Assembly (NCBI GenBank): GCA_031308135.1
Contig: JAHLJT010009419.1
Coordinates: 178,334,961-178,398,960 of the forward strand
Direction of reading: 5' to 3'
DNA from: Acheta domesticus
Taxonomy: Eukaryota > Arthropoda > Insecta > Orthoptera > Gryllidae
Length of the DNA: 64,000 nucleotides
This document shows positions 1-11,790 of this stretch, one piece after another; position 1 is the stretch's first letter, and the number at the start of each line of letters is the position of its first letter. The translations under genes were made by a program, and so were the position numbers. The notes under the pieces are model-generated. The model had not been told where the DNA came from and ran no database searches. It was given only the letters and a program-made list of their open reading frames with translations.

Positions 1-1845
1 TTTATCGTATGTAGTGACCGTCGGCTTATATCATCTCTAACAAGGTTAATAGCTAAGTATCGATAAATGATGTCGGCCTTCTTGGCAATTATGAAGTAAT
101 AAATGATTGAGATCATTATTTGAGATTAGGTGCTAGTTTCTCATTGCCCTCCACGTCAGTTTTCGTTATATCCTACGGTCATTTCGTGCTCATTAAAGAT
201 CTATCCATCATCGTTCTAGGATTTTATATTCACTAGTGGCCTTTAGAAACAAAAACGTCGCTGAACAAAATCATACAAATAGTTTCCCAAAAAGTTCTAA
301 TAATTTTCCTGAGCACAGTCACTACTCACAACCAACCACTAAAATACATCAAATGAAATATTAAACAAAAAAGTCTTCCCGAATACTGCAATATCATAAT
401 ATTCATTCACAGAACAACAGTTCTTTACATACCAGGAATGTAAAATGGTTTCTGTTGTATAACGCAACGCGTTTAGCAAATATTGAATGGCTACAAACTC
501 TTCCTTGAACCTTTTCTCTTAAATAGCGTCAGCTGCTCTTCAGTAGTGATGCACTTAGTATGAGAATTCACAGTTCAGGTACGCGCAGTAAAATAATTGG
601 AAAAATTAATCAAATATTTGCATTATTTCAGTCAAAATGCAGTGTGTTTCATTGTTTTTTGGATTTTTCCGCGTTTTTGGGTATCTAACGGAACCACAGA
701 CACCACTAACAAGGCTGGACACTTAACAGTTTCCCATCAATTTACACATATATTCAAATTCAGTCATTTGAATGTGTTTTTTTGCGGTATATGAAGAGTT
801 ATGGTTATTATTTTGTCCATTTATTTTCCATCGTCAGAACGTTGAAAATTATTTCCTCCAGAATTGCTTTCTACTCATTCTCCTCCTTTATTTTGTATGT
901 CCTTGAGGGTTCAATTGTATTGTTGCCGTGTTTGTATCGTATATTTGCCAGGAATATTTATTTAGAATTCTGTTATTTTAAGAGGTTCCGTGTGTTTCGT
1001 TATTAGTAATAAATTCTTACCGAACCTGATTCCATGTTTAACGCAACACATAGCGTAGCATAGCGTAACATAGCAAGCAGTAGAGCGAATAACGACGTGG
1101 TGTATTCAAGATTATGGCAGTTCTAAGATGGCTAAACAGACGGCAGTGGGCGAGTCTACACAATGGTATCGGCCACAGTACACATAGTGGGCGGCGCGAC
1201 GTGGTCACAGCGCGAGTCGGCGAGCAAGCAGATAGGAGGTAATAGACGTGAAGGGTCACAAACGCAGGTAATGAGCAAAGGCAGCAATCGCGGCTGTGCA
1301 CGACGGGCAGTGGTGATGGGCGTGTTGTGAATGGCGCAAATTGGTATTGCTGAATGGATAAGTTGCAGCAGAATGTAGATAATAAGAAATATGAATTATT
1401 ATTTGTTTCACTTTCATAGGCATGAGAATATTTTTTTATATGCAAATGCATTTTATATACCACTATGTAGACCATGGGTGGTATGTTAAATATAAAACTG
1501 AAACTGAAAATGTGTAATTTTTGGTCCCGTACATTGCACTTTTTCTTCCTAGCGTACACTGGCATTCACAATGTGTTAATGATGTTTTGCGTTTCTCTAC
1601 TATTAATAAAAAATAAAGAGATTTTCTACAGCTATTTGTAATTCACTTTAACAGACTATGATTTGTGATATGCAATTATTTATAAAATACGTCAATCAAT
1701 GTAATTGATTGATTTGTGGTAATACCTAAATAATTGAATAGATTTTCTGGATTTTTTTTATAATTGAATATTGATCCCAATTTGTTGAAAATACATTAAT
1801 TTTTGCAATATCGTTGATGCAAACGAAGAAGAGAAAAATTGCTGG
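1..1845. other. AT-rich non-coding DNA
   Basis: No gene is supported here. The open frames are short, AT-rich and unrelated to any family I know. The interval 1038-1565 is somewhat less AT-rich but its longest frame has no recognisable domain. It would lie in intron 5 of the minus-strand gene, or beyond that gene if exon 5 is terminal. Confidence 0.6.
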
Positions 1846-2009
1846 CCTGGGTAGCCGCGGTGGCTATGGCTGGAGGGCCGTAGCTGCCTCGGCACGGCTC
1901 GAAGGGTCGCGGGTTCGAATCCAGCCTCAAGCAAAGATGTTGAGTTGTCCTTACGTGTTAATCCTACAGTTCTCCCTACAGATAAAACAATGTTACACTC
2001 AATAAAAGT
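1846..2009 (+). repeat. tRNA-derived SINE fragment
   Basis: The head resembles a tRNA: an A-box-like TGGCTATGGCTGG near 1861-1873 and a clear polymerase III B box GGGTTCGAATCC at 1911-1922, about 40 bp apart. The cloverleaf is not complete, so this is a SINE head and not a functional tRNA. The downstream body has no long A tail, and both boundaries are approximate. A stem-loop follows immediately at 2010-2043. Confidence 0.55.
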
Positions 2010-2043
2010 GGTCGCTGTATTACTAAGATAATACAAAGCGACC
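2010..2043. other. Short stem-loop
   Basis: GGTCGCTGTATTA at 2010-2022 pairs with TAATACAAAGCGACC ending at 2043, with a two-base bulge and a loop of about six bases. It sits at the end of the SINE body and may be a terminal hairpin of that repeat. Function unknown. Confidence 0.45.
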
Positions 2044-2436
2044 TTAAAAAAAGTGGGGAACGTTCTGATAAGTTGAATGAGTAAAGCGCATAAAAGTAAT
2101 TCAGATAGACGTCACTAGGTATCTAAGTCTTCATTTAAATAAATCAGATAAATAAATTTCGATGTCTGAGCCATCACGATAAGGCCCGGCACGTGAAATC
2201 AAAATTTTATCAACATTCTATAGCTATCAAATGTTATTAACTCCTTAAAGACTCATATTAGCACTGATGCTAATGAAAAAAAATTCATTAAAAATTATCT
2301 CAAACAATTATACAACTTTAATAATGTCTGACCACTACAACTGAATTGTTCTACATTTCTGAATAGAGCGCATGAATACTCCAGTTGTAGTGTGGAATAT
2401 AACATTTTGTCTCGATATCCGGTAAAAATCAGCATA

Positions 2437-2450
2437 ATTTTTAGGCAGCG

Positions 2451-2491
<41 letters not shown>

Positions 2492-2509
2492 AACAATGCT
2501 GCCTAAAAT
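2437..2509. repeat. (TTA)n array inside an inverted repeat
   Basis: A pure TTA array at about 2452-2490 is bracketed by inverted arms: ATTTTTAGGCAGCGTTT at 2437-2453 and AAACAATGCTGCCTAAAAT at 2491-2509. A diverged direct copy of the left arm with about 25 bp of extra upstream sequence recurs at about 2537-2577. The array would form the loop of the hairpin. Confidence 0.6.
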
Positions 2510-2769
2510 ACAATAGTGCTCCCCACGTTTAGTCTTCATATCCGTTGAAAATCAGCACAATTTTTATGCAGCGTTCATGTTCAAATTTTTCACTCCATCT
2601 GAAAGTTTTTAATATACCGTCTCATAGAATTAATTTTAGGTCAACATTTATTCTAGTTTCGGCACGCATGGATCACAATTGCGCATTACACTTCTGACAT
2701 GCGATTATCGCCAGCCGTTACCTGTTTTTCGAGAAATAAAAATAGTGAGAGAACAGTTTATTAAGGTTC

Positions 2770-2770
<1 letters not shown>

Positions 2771-2802
<32 letters not shown>
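2771..2802. repeat. (TTA)n target array, 3' side of Dong-like element
   Basis: A pure TTA/TAA microsatellite directly abuts the 3' end of the non-LTR element (minus orientation). With the matching array at 6974-7020 it marks insertion into a TAA repeat, the known target preference of Dong elements. Read on the minus strand it doubles as the element's TAA-type tail. Confidence 0.8.
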
Positions 2803-2803
<1 letters not shown>

Positions 2804-2905
2804 CATTACATCACGACTAAAGATCTAATGAGTCGGCTGAATATAAAATCTACTCCAGGTTGCAACCAGCTACCTAAGGAGCAGATTCGGTGACTATCAG
2901 TGCCT

Positions 2906-4180
2906 CTACAATACTTTACGCAAAATGTGGGCTGTTCCAAATAAAGCAATTTCTTGCACTTCCCAGTCTTTTGAATTACCTGGGAGTTTAGACAAGTTCT
3001 TACTCAAATTTTGCGGAACAAATCCCAGAGCTCCGATAACTATCGGGACGACCTGTGCTTTTACGCCCCACATTCGGCTGATCTCGATTTCCAAACTCTT
3101 GTATTTAAGACGTTTCTCTGCCTCCTTGGTAACGACGTTTTGATCGCAAGGTACAGCAACATCCACAAGTAAACACGATTTGTTCTCCAAATCCCGGATA
3201 ACTATATCCGGTTTGTTTGCCGCTATCGTGCGATCAGTTTGAATTTGTTGGTCGTACAATATCGTACACAATCCAACAGACGTCACCGGTTTCGGTGAGT
3301 GTTCGTACCACTTGGGGCATGTGTTTGGAACTTCGAGGGCGGTACAGATCTGCCAGTGGAGGTAGCTACACACCCTGTCATGTCTTTTAAGGTATTCGGT
3401 CTTTGCTAGGATTGGACAAGCTGAGACAATATGATCAATGGTTTCTACTTGCTCCAGGCAAATGCGGCATTTATCATCTTGGGAAATTTTGAGAACCGCT
3501 TTATCATAATGTCGTGTTCTCAAGGCCTGATCTTGGGCAGCTATTACAAGTGCTTCCGATTCTGGCTTCATCCTTCCCCTTTTAAGCCACATAAATGATT
3601 GATCTTTATTGATCTGCACCTTGTCCATTCTTTTTAGGTATTGACCGTGGAGTGGTTTGTCTCTCCACGATTTCTTTAACATTTTTTGTGTCTCACACTT
3701 CATGTTTAGCAGCATCAGAAGTTCAGTGTCTGTGTTATTCGACGTGTCTTGCCTAGTTTTCTTCGCAATGTTTCTTGCTACACTAACAATGCCTCTGTTT
3801 CCCATTCTTCGGTCAGATTTCATGACCTGCCTCATTAGTGGGTCGTCTTGATGGCTGACTACATACTTACCCAACCCGACTATTGCGTTGTGCCAGGAGG
3901 CCTCAATTTGTCTGAGGCCTCTTCCTCCTTCCTTACGTGCCACATAAAGTCTATGTATATCAGCTCGAGGGTGGGAAACATGATGCATTGTCAGCAGTTT
4001 TCTGGTTTTTCGATCCATGGTGCGAATTTCTTGCTCAGTCCAGTCCACTAGTCCAAAACTGTATTCGGCTACAGGTACCGCCAAACTACCTATTGCAGAT
4101 ATTTTATTCCTGGAATTCAGAGCGGACTGCAGGACCAGTCTCACTCTTCTATAATACTCCCTACGAATTCTCTCTTTCAT
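2906..4180 (-). pseudogene. Dong-like polyprotein, C-terminal zinc knuckle and endonuclease part
   Basis: This is the second half of the split protein, overlapping the first by four bases. Counted from its first in-frame Met, a zinc knuckle C238-x2-C241-x8-H250-x4-C255 is followed by the restriction-like endonuclease. Its PD pair is at 324-325 (KPDIVI) and the partner acidic residue is D340 (LLVDVAVP). In R2/R4-group elements this nuclease nicks the target to prime reverse transcription. All expected catalytic residues that I can see are present. The segment is not a gene of its own: the in-frame sequence continues upstream of the Met to the frameshift near 4230. The stop is TAG at 2906-2908. 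Confidence 0.85.
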
Positions 4181-6468
4181 TCTGTCATTCGAGATGGTTT
4201 CACATTCTTCAATGCCCAGATATTTGTAAGTTTACCTGGCTCAAGATCTTGAATCACAGTGTGCGTATCAATTTCAATGTTCTCAGACGTTGTGAGTTTC
4301 CCTCTTTTTAAATTGATTTTTGCACACTTGTCAAGACCAAACTTCATGCAGATGTCATTGCTAAAGTCATTCACGACAGACAGCATTTGGGAGAGAATCG
4401 CTTCATTCTTGGCAAACACTTTCAGATCATCCATGTAAAACAAATGTGATACTGGCCTTTCATCACCATGGAGCTTAAAACCAAAGTCAGCTTGCGACAA
4501 CTGTCTCGATAGTGGGATCAAACTAATGCAAAACAGCAGAGGGGATAGTGAATCTCCTTGAAAAATACCCCTGTTAATCTGAATACTTCTGGTTTCTACT
4601 GCTTCTTTTCCGCTGTGGATTAGTAACCTGGTACTCCACGACTTCATACTAGCCTTGCAAAACTCAACAAGTCTAGGATGAAATCGATAGATCTCCAGGG
4701 TCTTCAAAATCCAATCGTGTGGTACACTGTCAAAGGCCTTTTGGTAGTCAATCCAAGCCATGCTCAAATTACGTTTGCGTTTCTTTACATCATTCAAGAT
4801 GACTTTATTCAGTAGCAAGATTTCCTTACACCCATAAGAGCCTTTACGACATCCTTTTTGTTCAGCTGGCATTAGATGATTCTTATCCAGATGTCTATAC
4901 ATTTTGTCAGCTATAGCTGAAGTTATAACTTTGTACAGTACTGGCAGACAAGTAATTGGCCTGTAGTTCTTCGCCAAAGAGCTGTCTCCCGCTTTGGGTA
5001 GCAAATACGTGATGCCGCGTGTGAGCCATTCCGGGATTTCCTTTGGGTTTTCAAAAATTTTATTAACAGCCTTTGCTAGATGAGAATGTATTGCTGTTAA
5101 TTTCTTAATCCAATAAATCTGGATCTTATCAATCCCGGGGGACTTCCAGTTTCCCATGTTCTTAATTGCTTGGAAGAGGTCCTCTTCCGAGAATTGGTGA
5201 ACATCTTCCACTGTTTCTACAAGTTCAACGGCAGCATCAACTTCAGATTGAAGCCAAGATGCGTCTTTGTTGTAGGATCTGCTCTCTTCCCAGATTCCTG
5301 CCCAAAATGCTTCGACGTCATCTTTTGAAGGAGTAACAGCTTTGCCATTCGGTTTTTGAGTCAGATTGCGATAGAATCTCTTCGCGTCTGTTTCAAACAA
5401 CCGGTTCTGTACACGGAAATCTATTCTACGTTTGTGCCTTCTTATTCGTTGAGCCCATGCTTGAATTTTCTCTTTTAGCTTCTCAACTACCATTAGCCTG
5501 CTGGTGTCATTTTCAATTTGGTATTTTTGTTCAACATTGAATATTTTTCGTTGAACTTTAGAGGTGTGCGTTGATTTAGAAGATGCCTCAGCTAAGAATG
5601 ATATTTCACGCCGGGTGTCGGCTATCCGTTTCATAATTCTGTTCATCCATGGGGGTACAGAGCTGTTTACTCTGTTTTGCTGTCGGCCGTCGGTGTTCTT
5701 GGCTGGCCCCAAAATTATCTGAGATACTAGATATCCAGTTGCATATATGATGTGATTGATTTCAGTAATATCTAGATCTCTGCCTGGGGTCTCCACCACC
5801 TCATTTAAGACAGAATTCACTGTTTCTATCACTCTTTTAGCTTTGGCATTTTCGTATATTCTCCTCAACGGTTCGCGAGATTCAAACGGAAGTTGACTAA
5901 CTCTTTCTATCTCGCGCCGAAGGAGATTTCGCATCATGTCCTTATCGTGTAATTCATTGCCAGATGAGTTTTCACCACTGACGTGTGTTTCACTGGAAAG
6001 CGATGAACCTTCCACGGGATCATCATTTTCAAGTTCTACATGTTCGTCATGTGGATTGTTCGAGCGAAGTACATATTCCGCATTTCTCTCAATGTCAGCA
6101 AGTTGATCTGCTGTGAATTTTCCACTGCTGAGTATGTATCGTCGTTGACTGGCAAGCTTCTTTGAGTCTAGGGTAGGTCTCATATCTGGGTTCCGCTCTC
6201 TCCATACCTTGAAAACTTCTATTTCAGAGCCCCCATTTTTCGCTTTTGCGTAGTAAAAGCACCACATCACCTCCTTTAATTCATCCCGGGTCCATCTCTG
6301 ACGATGGCTTCGAGCTACTGCCGGCTCTGGGTCCCTGGGACTAGCATCCGTGGGATGGCCAGACGTCGACAAGGTGACATTAGCTCGGTTTCTGAGCAGG
6401 TATGGGACATTGGTAGAACAAGGCACGTTAAGATTCATTACATTGCTTGTTCTATCCATTTTGCTCAT
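4177..6468 (-). pseudogene. Dong-like polyprotein, N-terminal and reverse transcriptase part
   Basis: This is the first part of the element's single protein. It copies element RNA into DNA at the nicked target. I take the first ATG at 6468; the frame stays open a little further to a GTG at 6510 behind a stop. Near residue 60 a WTRDEL-type segment could be a Myb-like DNA-binding region (inference). The RT core follows: the finger/palm region, the WIDYQKAFDSVPHDW block, GDSLSPLLFC, and YMDD encoded at 4426-4437. Around 4230 one base is missing compared with the expected frame. The last 20 or so residues before the stop at 4177 are therefore out of frame, and the correct frame is carried by the 2906-4180 segment. 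No other stop interrupts the frame, so the break is probably recent. Confidence 0.85.
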
Positions 6469-6972
6469 TGGTTTGAATTGAAGATTCGCAGGACGCAAGT
6501 TCGAGTTCACAGATCACACTTAACCCTCGGGTTGTTTCCTGCCATCCGTTACTGCGACCCACAGTGGCCTCGGGGCATCCCCCCGCAGGGCCCAGCAAGG
6601 GGTCCCTCCGATCGCCAGTCGGCATTACTAAACCCTACGGGATTTTCACTGACTGCTGAAGGCAGCCTCCTTCGCTGGCTAATGCAAGGTTCGGGCCTCC
6701 ACTCTAATCAGTGGCCTGGTGTGCCAAACCAGTTTCTCTCCTGTACCCTCTATGGGCCGACAACAGGAAGTCCAAAGGTTCATGACCCTTCCCTCTCTAC
6801 TTACTTCCCACTCTCCTCAAAATGGAGTACTTCTTCGTCTGACCCCTCACCTTCAACCCATTCAGCAAGGGAGGCCCCACCGGTAGCTAGGCTACCACTG
6901 ACATAGCTTTAAGGCTCATGGGGGTACTCAAGCTCCACCACCAACTGCAAGGTCGTGTACTCCCTAGGTGGA

Positions 6973-6973
<1 letters not shown>

Positions 6974-7020
<47 letters not shown>

Positions 7021-7038
7021 GTTGTTGTTGTTGTTGTT
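6974..7038. repeat. Compound (TTA)n(GTT)n array, 5' side of Dong-like element
   Basis: TTA repeats at 6974-7020 are followed by six GTT units at 7021-7038. This is the other half of the microsatellite split by the retrotransposon. Confidence 0.8.
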
Positions 7039-7291
7039 AATAGCTGGTGGTGCGCAACTAAAGTATTGCACATTGATGCATTGTTGAATTTGTGATGTAT
7101 TACTAGGCAAAAATGTCCCCCAAATTAATTTTGTATATAAATTAAGGTTTCTGGTAGTAATTCGTAGTGTATCGTACTCCTGACATTCAAACGAAGCTAG
7201 CACAAAAAGTTCCTCAATATTGGTTTAGTACATTCAGAGAGTATCGCGCGGTAGCTGAGCCCGCTTTTCTCTTTATGTATATTATTATAGA

Positions 7292-7295
<4 letters not shown>

Positions 7296-7327
<32 letters not shown>

Positions 7328-7345
7328 GTTATGGTTGTTGTTGTT
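7296..7345. repeat. (TTA)n array with GTT-type tail
   Basis: A TTA array at about 7296-7328 is followed by imperfect GTT units. It has the same TTA-then-GTT layout as 6974-7038, about 300 bp away, so the two may be related by duplication. Confidence 0.6.
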
Positions 7346-7442
7346 ATCGTACTATAAAGACAAAAGTGAAGAGGCTGCTTAGATCAAAAATTTCCTCAAT
7401 CGCGAAATATTTAGCATAAATATTTCTTAAACAATAAGTTGA

Positions 7443-7771
7443 ACTATGAGATGTTTGACAGCGGACTACATGGTGTTCCGGAGAGTGGGGATTAGGTACA
7501 TCAACGCACATGCACCAAAAAAACTGATTGTCAACGACCATCAAAACAAAACATTCGTCCTCTTCCGGTCTAGACCACCAGCATCAGCTTCATTCGCAAA
7601 CGTACGTGGACGACTATGAGACGTTTGACAGCGGACTACATGGTGTTCCGGAGAGTGGGGATTAGGTACATCAACGCACATGCACCAAAAAAACTGATTG
7701 TCAACGACCATCAAAACAAAACACCCGTCCTCTCCCGGTCTAGACGACCAGCATCAGCGTCATTCGCAAAC
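7443..7771. repeat. 170-bp tandem duplication next to exon 5
   Basis: Two copies, 7443-7601 and 7613-7771, about 95% identical with period 170. They differ mostly by transitions near the copy ends. The second copy ends 47 bp from the inferred donor of exon 5 (7818). If that donor were not used, translation would run through this repeat and stop at 7711, giving an alternative C terminus. Confidence 0.75.
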
Positions 7772-7818
7772 CTAAACCGGTGCGTGGACTGGCGGCGTGC
7801 GACCGCAGCTGTTCCCAC

Positions 7819-8103
7819 CTGGCTCTCCCCGTCTCCCGCGGCGCCTGCGGCGGGCTCGTGAGCGGTGGGCGTGGGGGCGAGGGCGGGGGCGGGGGCCTCG
7901 GCGGTGCTGCCGCCGCCGCCCCGCTTGCCGCCGCCCATGAAGAAACGCCGCAGCGCCGGGAACTTGCCCGGGCCGACGGAGCTCTCGGCGGCCGCCGCCG
8001 CCGCGGCGTCATCTAGCGAGGAGGGCTGGGCGGTGCCGCCCGCCCACACCGCCCCGCCCTTGAACACCGCCGCCTTCGGCTTCTTCGTCTGCGTCTCCAC
8101 CGA
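7819..8103 (-). CDS. Uncharacterised secreted protein, exon 5
   Basis: Minus-strand exon of 285 bp (95 codons, residues 444-538), far richer in GC than its surroundings. The acceptor is ATCCCCAG directly before TCG at 8103, and the inferred donor is CAG|GTGGGA at 7819/7818. Both ends are phase 0, matching the phase-0 end of exon 4. The segment starts SVETQTKK, then has a run of eight alanines, a basic patch near FFMGGGKRGGGG, and a Pro/Ala-rich tail; it looks like a low-complexity, probably disordered region. If the donor is not used, the frame reads on about 36 codons into the 170-bp repeat and stops at 7711, so exon 5 could be terminal. The 528-bp SINE starts 70 bp upstream of the acceptor. 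No family recognised. Confidence 0.65.
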
Positions 8104-8173
8104 CTGGGGATGGCGAAAAATATCGATGGTTTCAAAACATTAATATTTTCGAGTAGAATCATCAGTACGTTAA

Positions 8174-8701
8174 GACCAGCAGAGATGGCTCAGTGCATCA
8201 ACCTGATGTCACTGTAGTCCCTCTGACCGGGAGGTCCTAGGTTCGAGTCCCGACGGCTGCAGGATTTTCGACACTAGCGTGCAGCTAGGTCGAATTCAGT
8301 CGCTGTCTGGAGGAGAATTCTAGCGGCCGGCTGCTCTGATTGGTAGTTTTCCGTGGTTTCTCCGATCAACACCAGGCGAATGCCGGAGAAGTACTCTAAC
8401 AAACGGGCCACGGACAGCGCGCGGTCTTTCCTTCCTCTTTCTTGTCCTATCCTCTCCTCTTACATACACACTTACACTAACATGCACTACACTACTACAC
8501 ATGTCGGGAGACCGGACGGGAGCTTACAGTTTGTCCCGGCTGGGACGGGGCCCCGCTGGTGGGAGATACCCCGTTAGTCGACGACGGTCGGCGCCAGATC
8601 TCGCCATCCAGTGGGGAAAAGATCATCGCCATCTCCCGAAAAAGCACGCACGGGACTAATGACCAAAATAGTTGACGCGCCCGGAAACATCAATCAATCA
8701 A
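8174..8701 (+). repeat. Full-length 528-bp tRNA-derived SINE (family 1)
   Basis: The tRNA-like head has ATGGCTCAGTGCATCA as A box and GGTTCGAGTCCC as B box. A long body follows, containing a conserved block TTTTCCGTGGTTTCTCC...CCAGGCGAATGCCGG at about 8346-8390. The 3' end is a short CAATCAATCAA tail. Target-site duplication: TACGTTAA at 8166-8173 and 8702-8709. Related copies are at 18840, 31490 (reverse), 38820, 56859, 57095 and 57197. Confidence 0.85.
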
Positions 8702-8709
8702 TACGTTAA

Positions 8710-10478
8710 CATCTATGTTTTCCTCCAGATGTGGATATTTTCAGATTCATTTTACATCGACAAGAAACATCGATGTTTTAAAAAGAACTTTCTTGTAAAA
8801 TAAAATTTTCAGAACCTTTTTTGTCGAGTAACCTCCAGAAACTTCAAGTCCTACAAAATAAATTTTGATGAATAGTTGCTAAGCCTCTTGGTACAAAACC
8901 AACAATCAGTTTCACAAGGAATTTAATTTAGAACCCATAAATCAATACATCACATATCTGGTCACCCCTTTTTATTATAATATACCACAAATCTCGGCTC
9001 TGTCACCATTCAGACTTGCCAAAACCCCCAACTATCAAGAACGATGTACAAATAAATATCATTATCATATATTATTTTAAAACATTTTCAGATTTACACC
9101 CATACTGTGGACCCAAAATGGGATTTCCTCGCTGTTGTAATAGCGTGTGAGTTTTAGATGTAAGATGAACAATATAACACTATTCTCTAAACTTACATTC
9201 AAAATAAAAATATTCATGTGTACGTTACATTGATCATAATAAAAACAACATAACAGAGGGTACAACTTAAAAGCATTACATAAACTTCTCCCCTGTGGAC
9301 ATTTCAATGTGTGTGGACTGATGACTTCTTCAAAAACGTGAGACCGAGAACACAAAATTTTAAGACTTCTCAGAGTCTTGTGATTCTTTTGTCAAATAAA
9401 CTTTGCTAAAAACTTCGCGTGTGGAATTTAGGACGAGTTGTGTTGCTCATGACATGTCGTTGATGTAGTAATAATAGTATATCTACCGCATCATTGCATT
9501 TTTAGTTTACAAATACTTTTGTATGGAATTAATAGTACATCCCGTCTACGTTGCATGCTGGTATTTCGATCAATGTGTTGTAGGTTTTTCAGCATTTTTA
9601 TTATAATCGTTATCCGTTCTACAGCGTGTTCATGGCTGAACAGTACTTAACCCAAAAGTCATAAAAGAACATTCAAATCAATAGGACAGATATGGTGCTA
9701 CTGTTCAATACAGCACTTCGATCCAATTATCTAAAATTCTTATAGGACTTTATGTACAAATAATAATATTTTTTTTCTCTTATAGTACCTTTTGCGATAA
9801 GCAACGATCCCTTCTTGTAAGTGTAGAAACACGATATTGAAACTGCGCCGCGCGGTTAGATACGGTTATCTAACCGCTCGCATTTCATGTGGACTGGAAG
9901 TTGCGGGTGAATATTGAAAAGCGAAATTCCCGCGGGGTGATGTGCGACCTCTCCGACGCTGCGACTGCCTCTGACCGTAGTTTGCTCCGCTGCCCTCAGC
10001 CGTCCCCCACCCCACTCCCGTGTAACCGCCACGCCGCGCCGCGGACCACTGACTCGGCCGTCTAACCCTTCCGATGCGCGTTCGGGGGAAGCGCTCGGCC
10101 TGGCGACGCACAGTGGGCAGCAGGAGGAGAAAGTGGGCAAAATATGCTTCAGATGTAACCTCGCACTCTGCCAACACTTTTTCTTGTTGCATCTGCCGTT
10201 ACAATTACTGTAGCTACTTTTTTTTAAGTGGTAACACTTCAATTCTCATATTTTTAGTTTTTATTTAAATTTCTTGTACAAATTACTTCAATATATTGTA
10301 CCTTCTCACTTTGTACAATTAGAACTTACACATTTCTTTAGAGGAACACGATTTACGTTCAATTCTCTCTTGTAACTTCCGTCTATATCATCAATCTATC
10401 TGTTGCTAACCTAATTTTTTAACAAGCTAGGGTAAAACTGTAAACAAACATTGGGAATGTACGAAACGTTACACAAAA
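8710..10478. other. Intron 4, AT-rich, with one GC-rich patch
   Basis: Mostly AT-rich sequence without a supportable gene. A GC-rich patch at about 9845-10110 contains CpG clusters, but its overlapping frames have no recognisable domain or splice-consistent link to the host gene. Confidence 0.5.
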
Positions 10479-10706
10479 CACCGGTGTTAAGGTCTCCTAC
10501 TGGTGGCAGTGTCACGCCTCGCGGCCACTCTCGGCAGTCTCTCTGCGCCACTAGCGTCGGGAGAGGAAACTATTAGTAAACCCACCGTTTTAAAATAGCG
10601 ATGGCGTTGTCTCTTGCGGCGGGGTTATGAACTGTGTGTAGAGGCGATTTCGTCGTGGCACTAGTGTCACGGGCTCCCGCTCGTGACGTCGACCTTGACA
10701 ACATTG
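10479..10706 (+). mobile_element. hAT-like MITE, copy 1 (old)
   Basis: A 228-bp member of the same family as 37823, 40859 and 44347. Left end CACCGGTGTTAAGGTC and right end GACCTTGACAACATTG are diverged versions of the family ends (CAGTGGTGTCAAGGTC and its complement). The interior carries GGCACTAGTGTCACGG. The flanking 8-mers (10471-10478 and 10707-10714) match at only about half their positions, as expected for an old insertion. Confidence 0.7.
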
Positions 10707-11701
10707 CTTCAGAAGTTCCATTTCACATGAAACGAGCAGCAAAAAGTTACCTTCATGGTTCTGCGATAAGGAAAAGGAGGAGGAATCGTGCTCCTCCTTG
10801 CAGAGCAAGTTTGAACTTTCACAAATGATGCGCGGCGCACTTCGTGACTCTCGTAAAGAAGAAAAGTTTTTCGTTGGAAATATTTTTGTTTTCTCGACTA
10901 GCATAATAATATTCGAAAATTTAGAGTTATCCGTGAAAATTGGACATATGCCATGTTAATAAGTGTATTTTACTCTATTCATACAAGAAATTTAAAGAAA
11001 AAATTTGGAGCCGTTTCTGAGAAAAGTTGGAAAATCCCCGGGGGGCTTCATATAAAGTACCTCCAAATTTTAAAGAATCTTTTTCAAAATCTCAAAGCTT
11101 CGACTAGAATCAGATCGACTACGGAATATCGATTTTGGAAGAAATCGTACGTATGGTTTAGGCGCTAGCAGTGTTCACAGACGGACAGACAGACGGACGG
11201 ACGGACAGACGGACGGACAGACGGACGTTTTCCTTTCAATTGGGCGTTCGGTATCAAGGACCTAGAAAACAGGGTTTCTGGCTACACCACGTGTTAGGGG
11301 ACTTTTTTCTTAATTTAGCAATTGGTTTTATCCACTTATTCGTTTTCACGGCCCAGCAATTAATTTTTTCCGCCGAAAATTGGCCATTTTTTCGCGCAGC
11401 ATTACATAACTTTCCCTATACTACGTATATCACTCCGTGTATACTTACGTATACGGGAAAGTAAAAATGAATGATTAGATAACAGACCCAAATATCTACA
11501 AGCCACTGACAAAATGGAACTAGAACTGACGGCTCTTCAAATCGAGGCAGTCAGGTTATTCACTTCTTTTACTTATATTTTTCTTATTATTATTTTTAGT
11601 TTTAAAATGCAAGGGAAAGTATACTTCGTCACGACAACATCAGATTATATTTGTATAGTTGTTATCGCTATTGATACTATTGCAATAAATGCCTACGATT
11701 C
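10707..11701. other. Intron 4, unclassified repeat-like DNA with ACGG/ACAG array
   Basis: The segment contains a tetranucleotide array of ACGG/ACAG units at 11177-11227. It is otherwise AT-rich with no coding support. The array and its lead-in look like part of an unclassified interspersed repeat (impression, not shown). Confidence 0.45.
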
Positions 11702-11790
11702 AATAATAATAATAATGATAATAATAATTATTATTATTATGATTAATATTATTAATATTATTATTATTATAATGATAATAAGAATAATTT
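11702..11790. repeat. AAT/ATT microsatellite
   Basis: Imperfect AAT units change into ATT units, giving a partly palindromic array. The next SINE starts right at its end, so the array may be its insertion site. Confidence 0.65.

Larger units (their letters stand above)
2803..6973 (-). mobile_element. Dong/R4-clade non-LTR retrotransposon in a TAA repeat
   Basis: A nearly full-length element of 4171 bp on the minus strand, flanked on both sides by TTA/TAA arrays. It has a 5' leader of about 505 bp, one long reading frame now split in two by a frameshift, and a 3' leader of about 103 bp. The reverse transcriptase carries YMDD. Downstream lie a CCHC zinc knuckle and a PD...D restriction-like endonuclease, the domain order of the site-specific R2/R4/NeSL group and not of APE-type LINEs. 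Length of about 4.2 kb and TAA-repeat targeting match Dong, known from Bombyx. It lies in intron 5 or just downstream of the minus-strand host gene, in the same orientation. The frameshift makes this copy non-autonomous. Confidence 0.88.

Noticed and set aside
1861..1922. tRNA gene
   Set aside because: A and B boxes are present but no full cloverleaf; part of a SINE.
6304..6906. 200-codon plus-strand frame
   Set aside because: Antisense shadow of the Dong-like element's 5' region.
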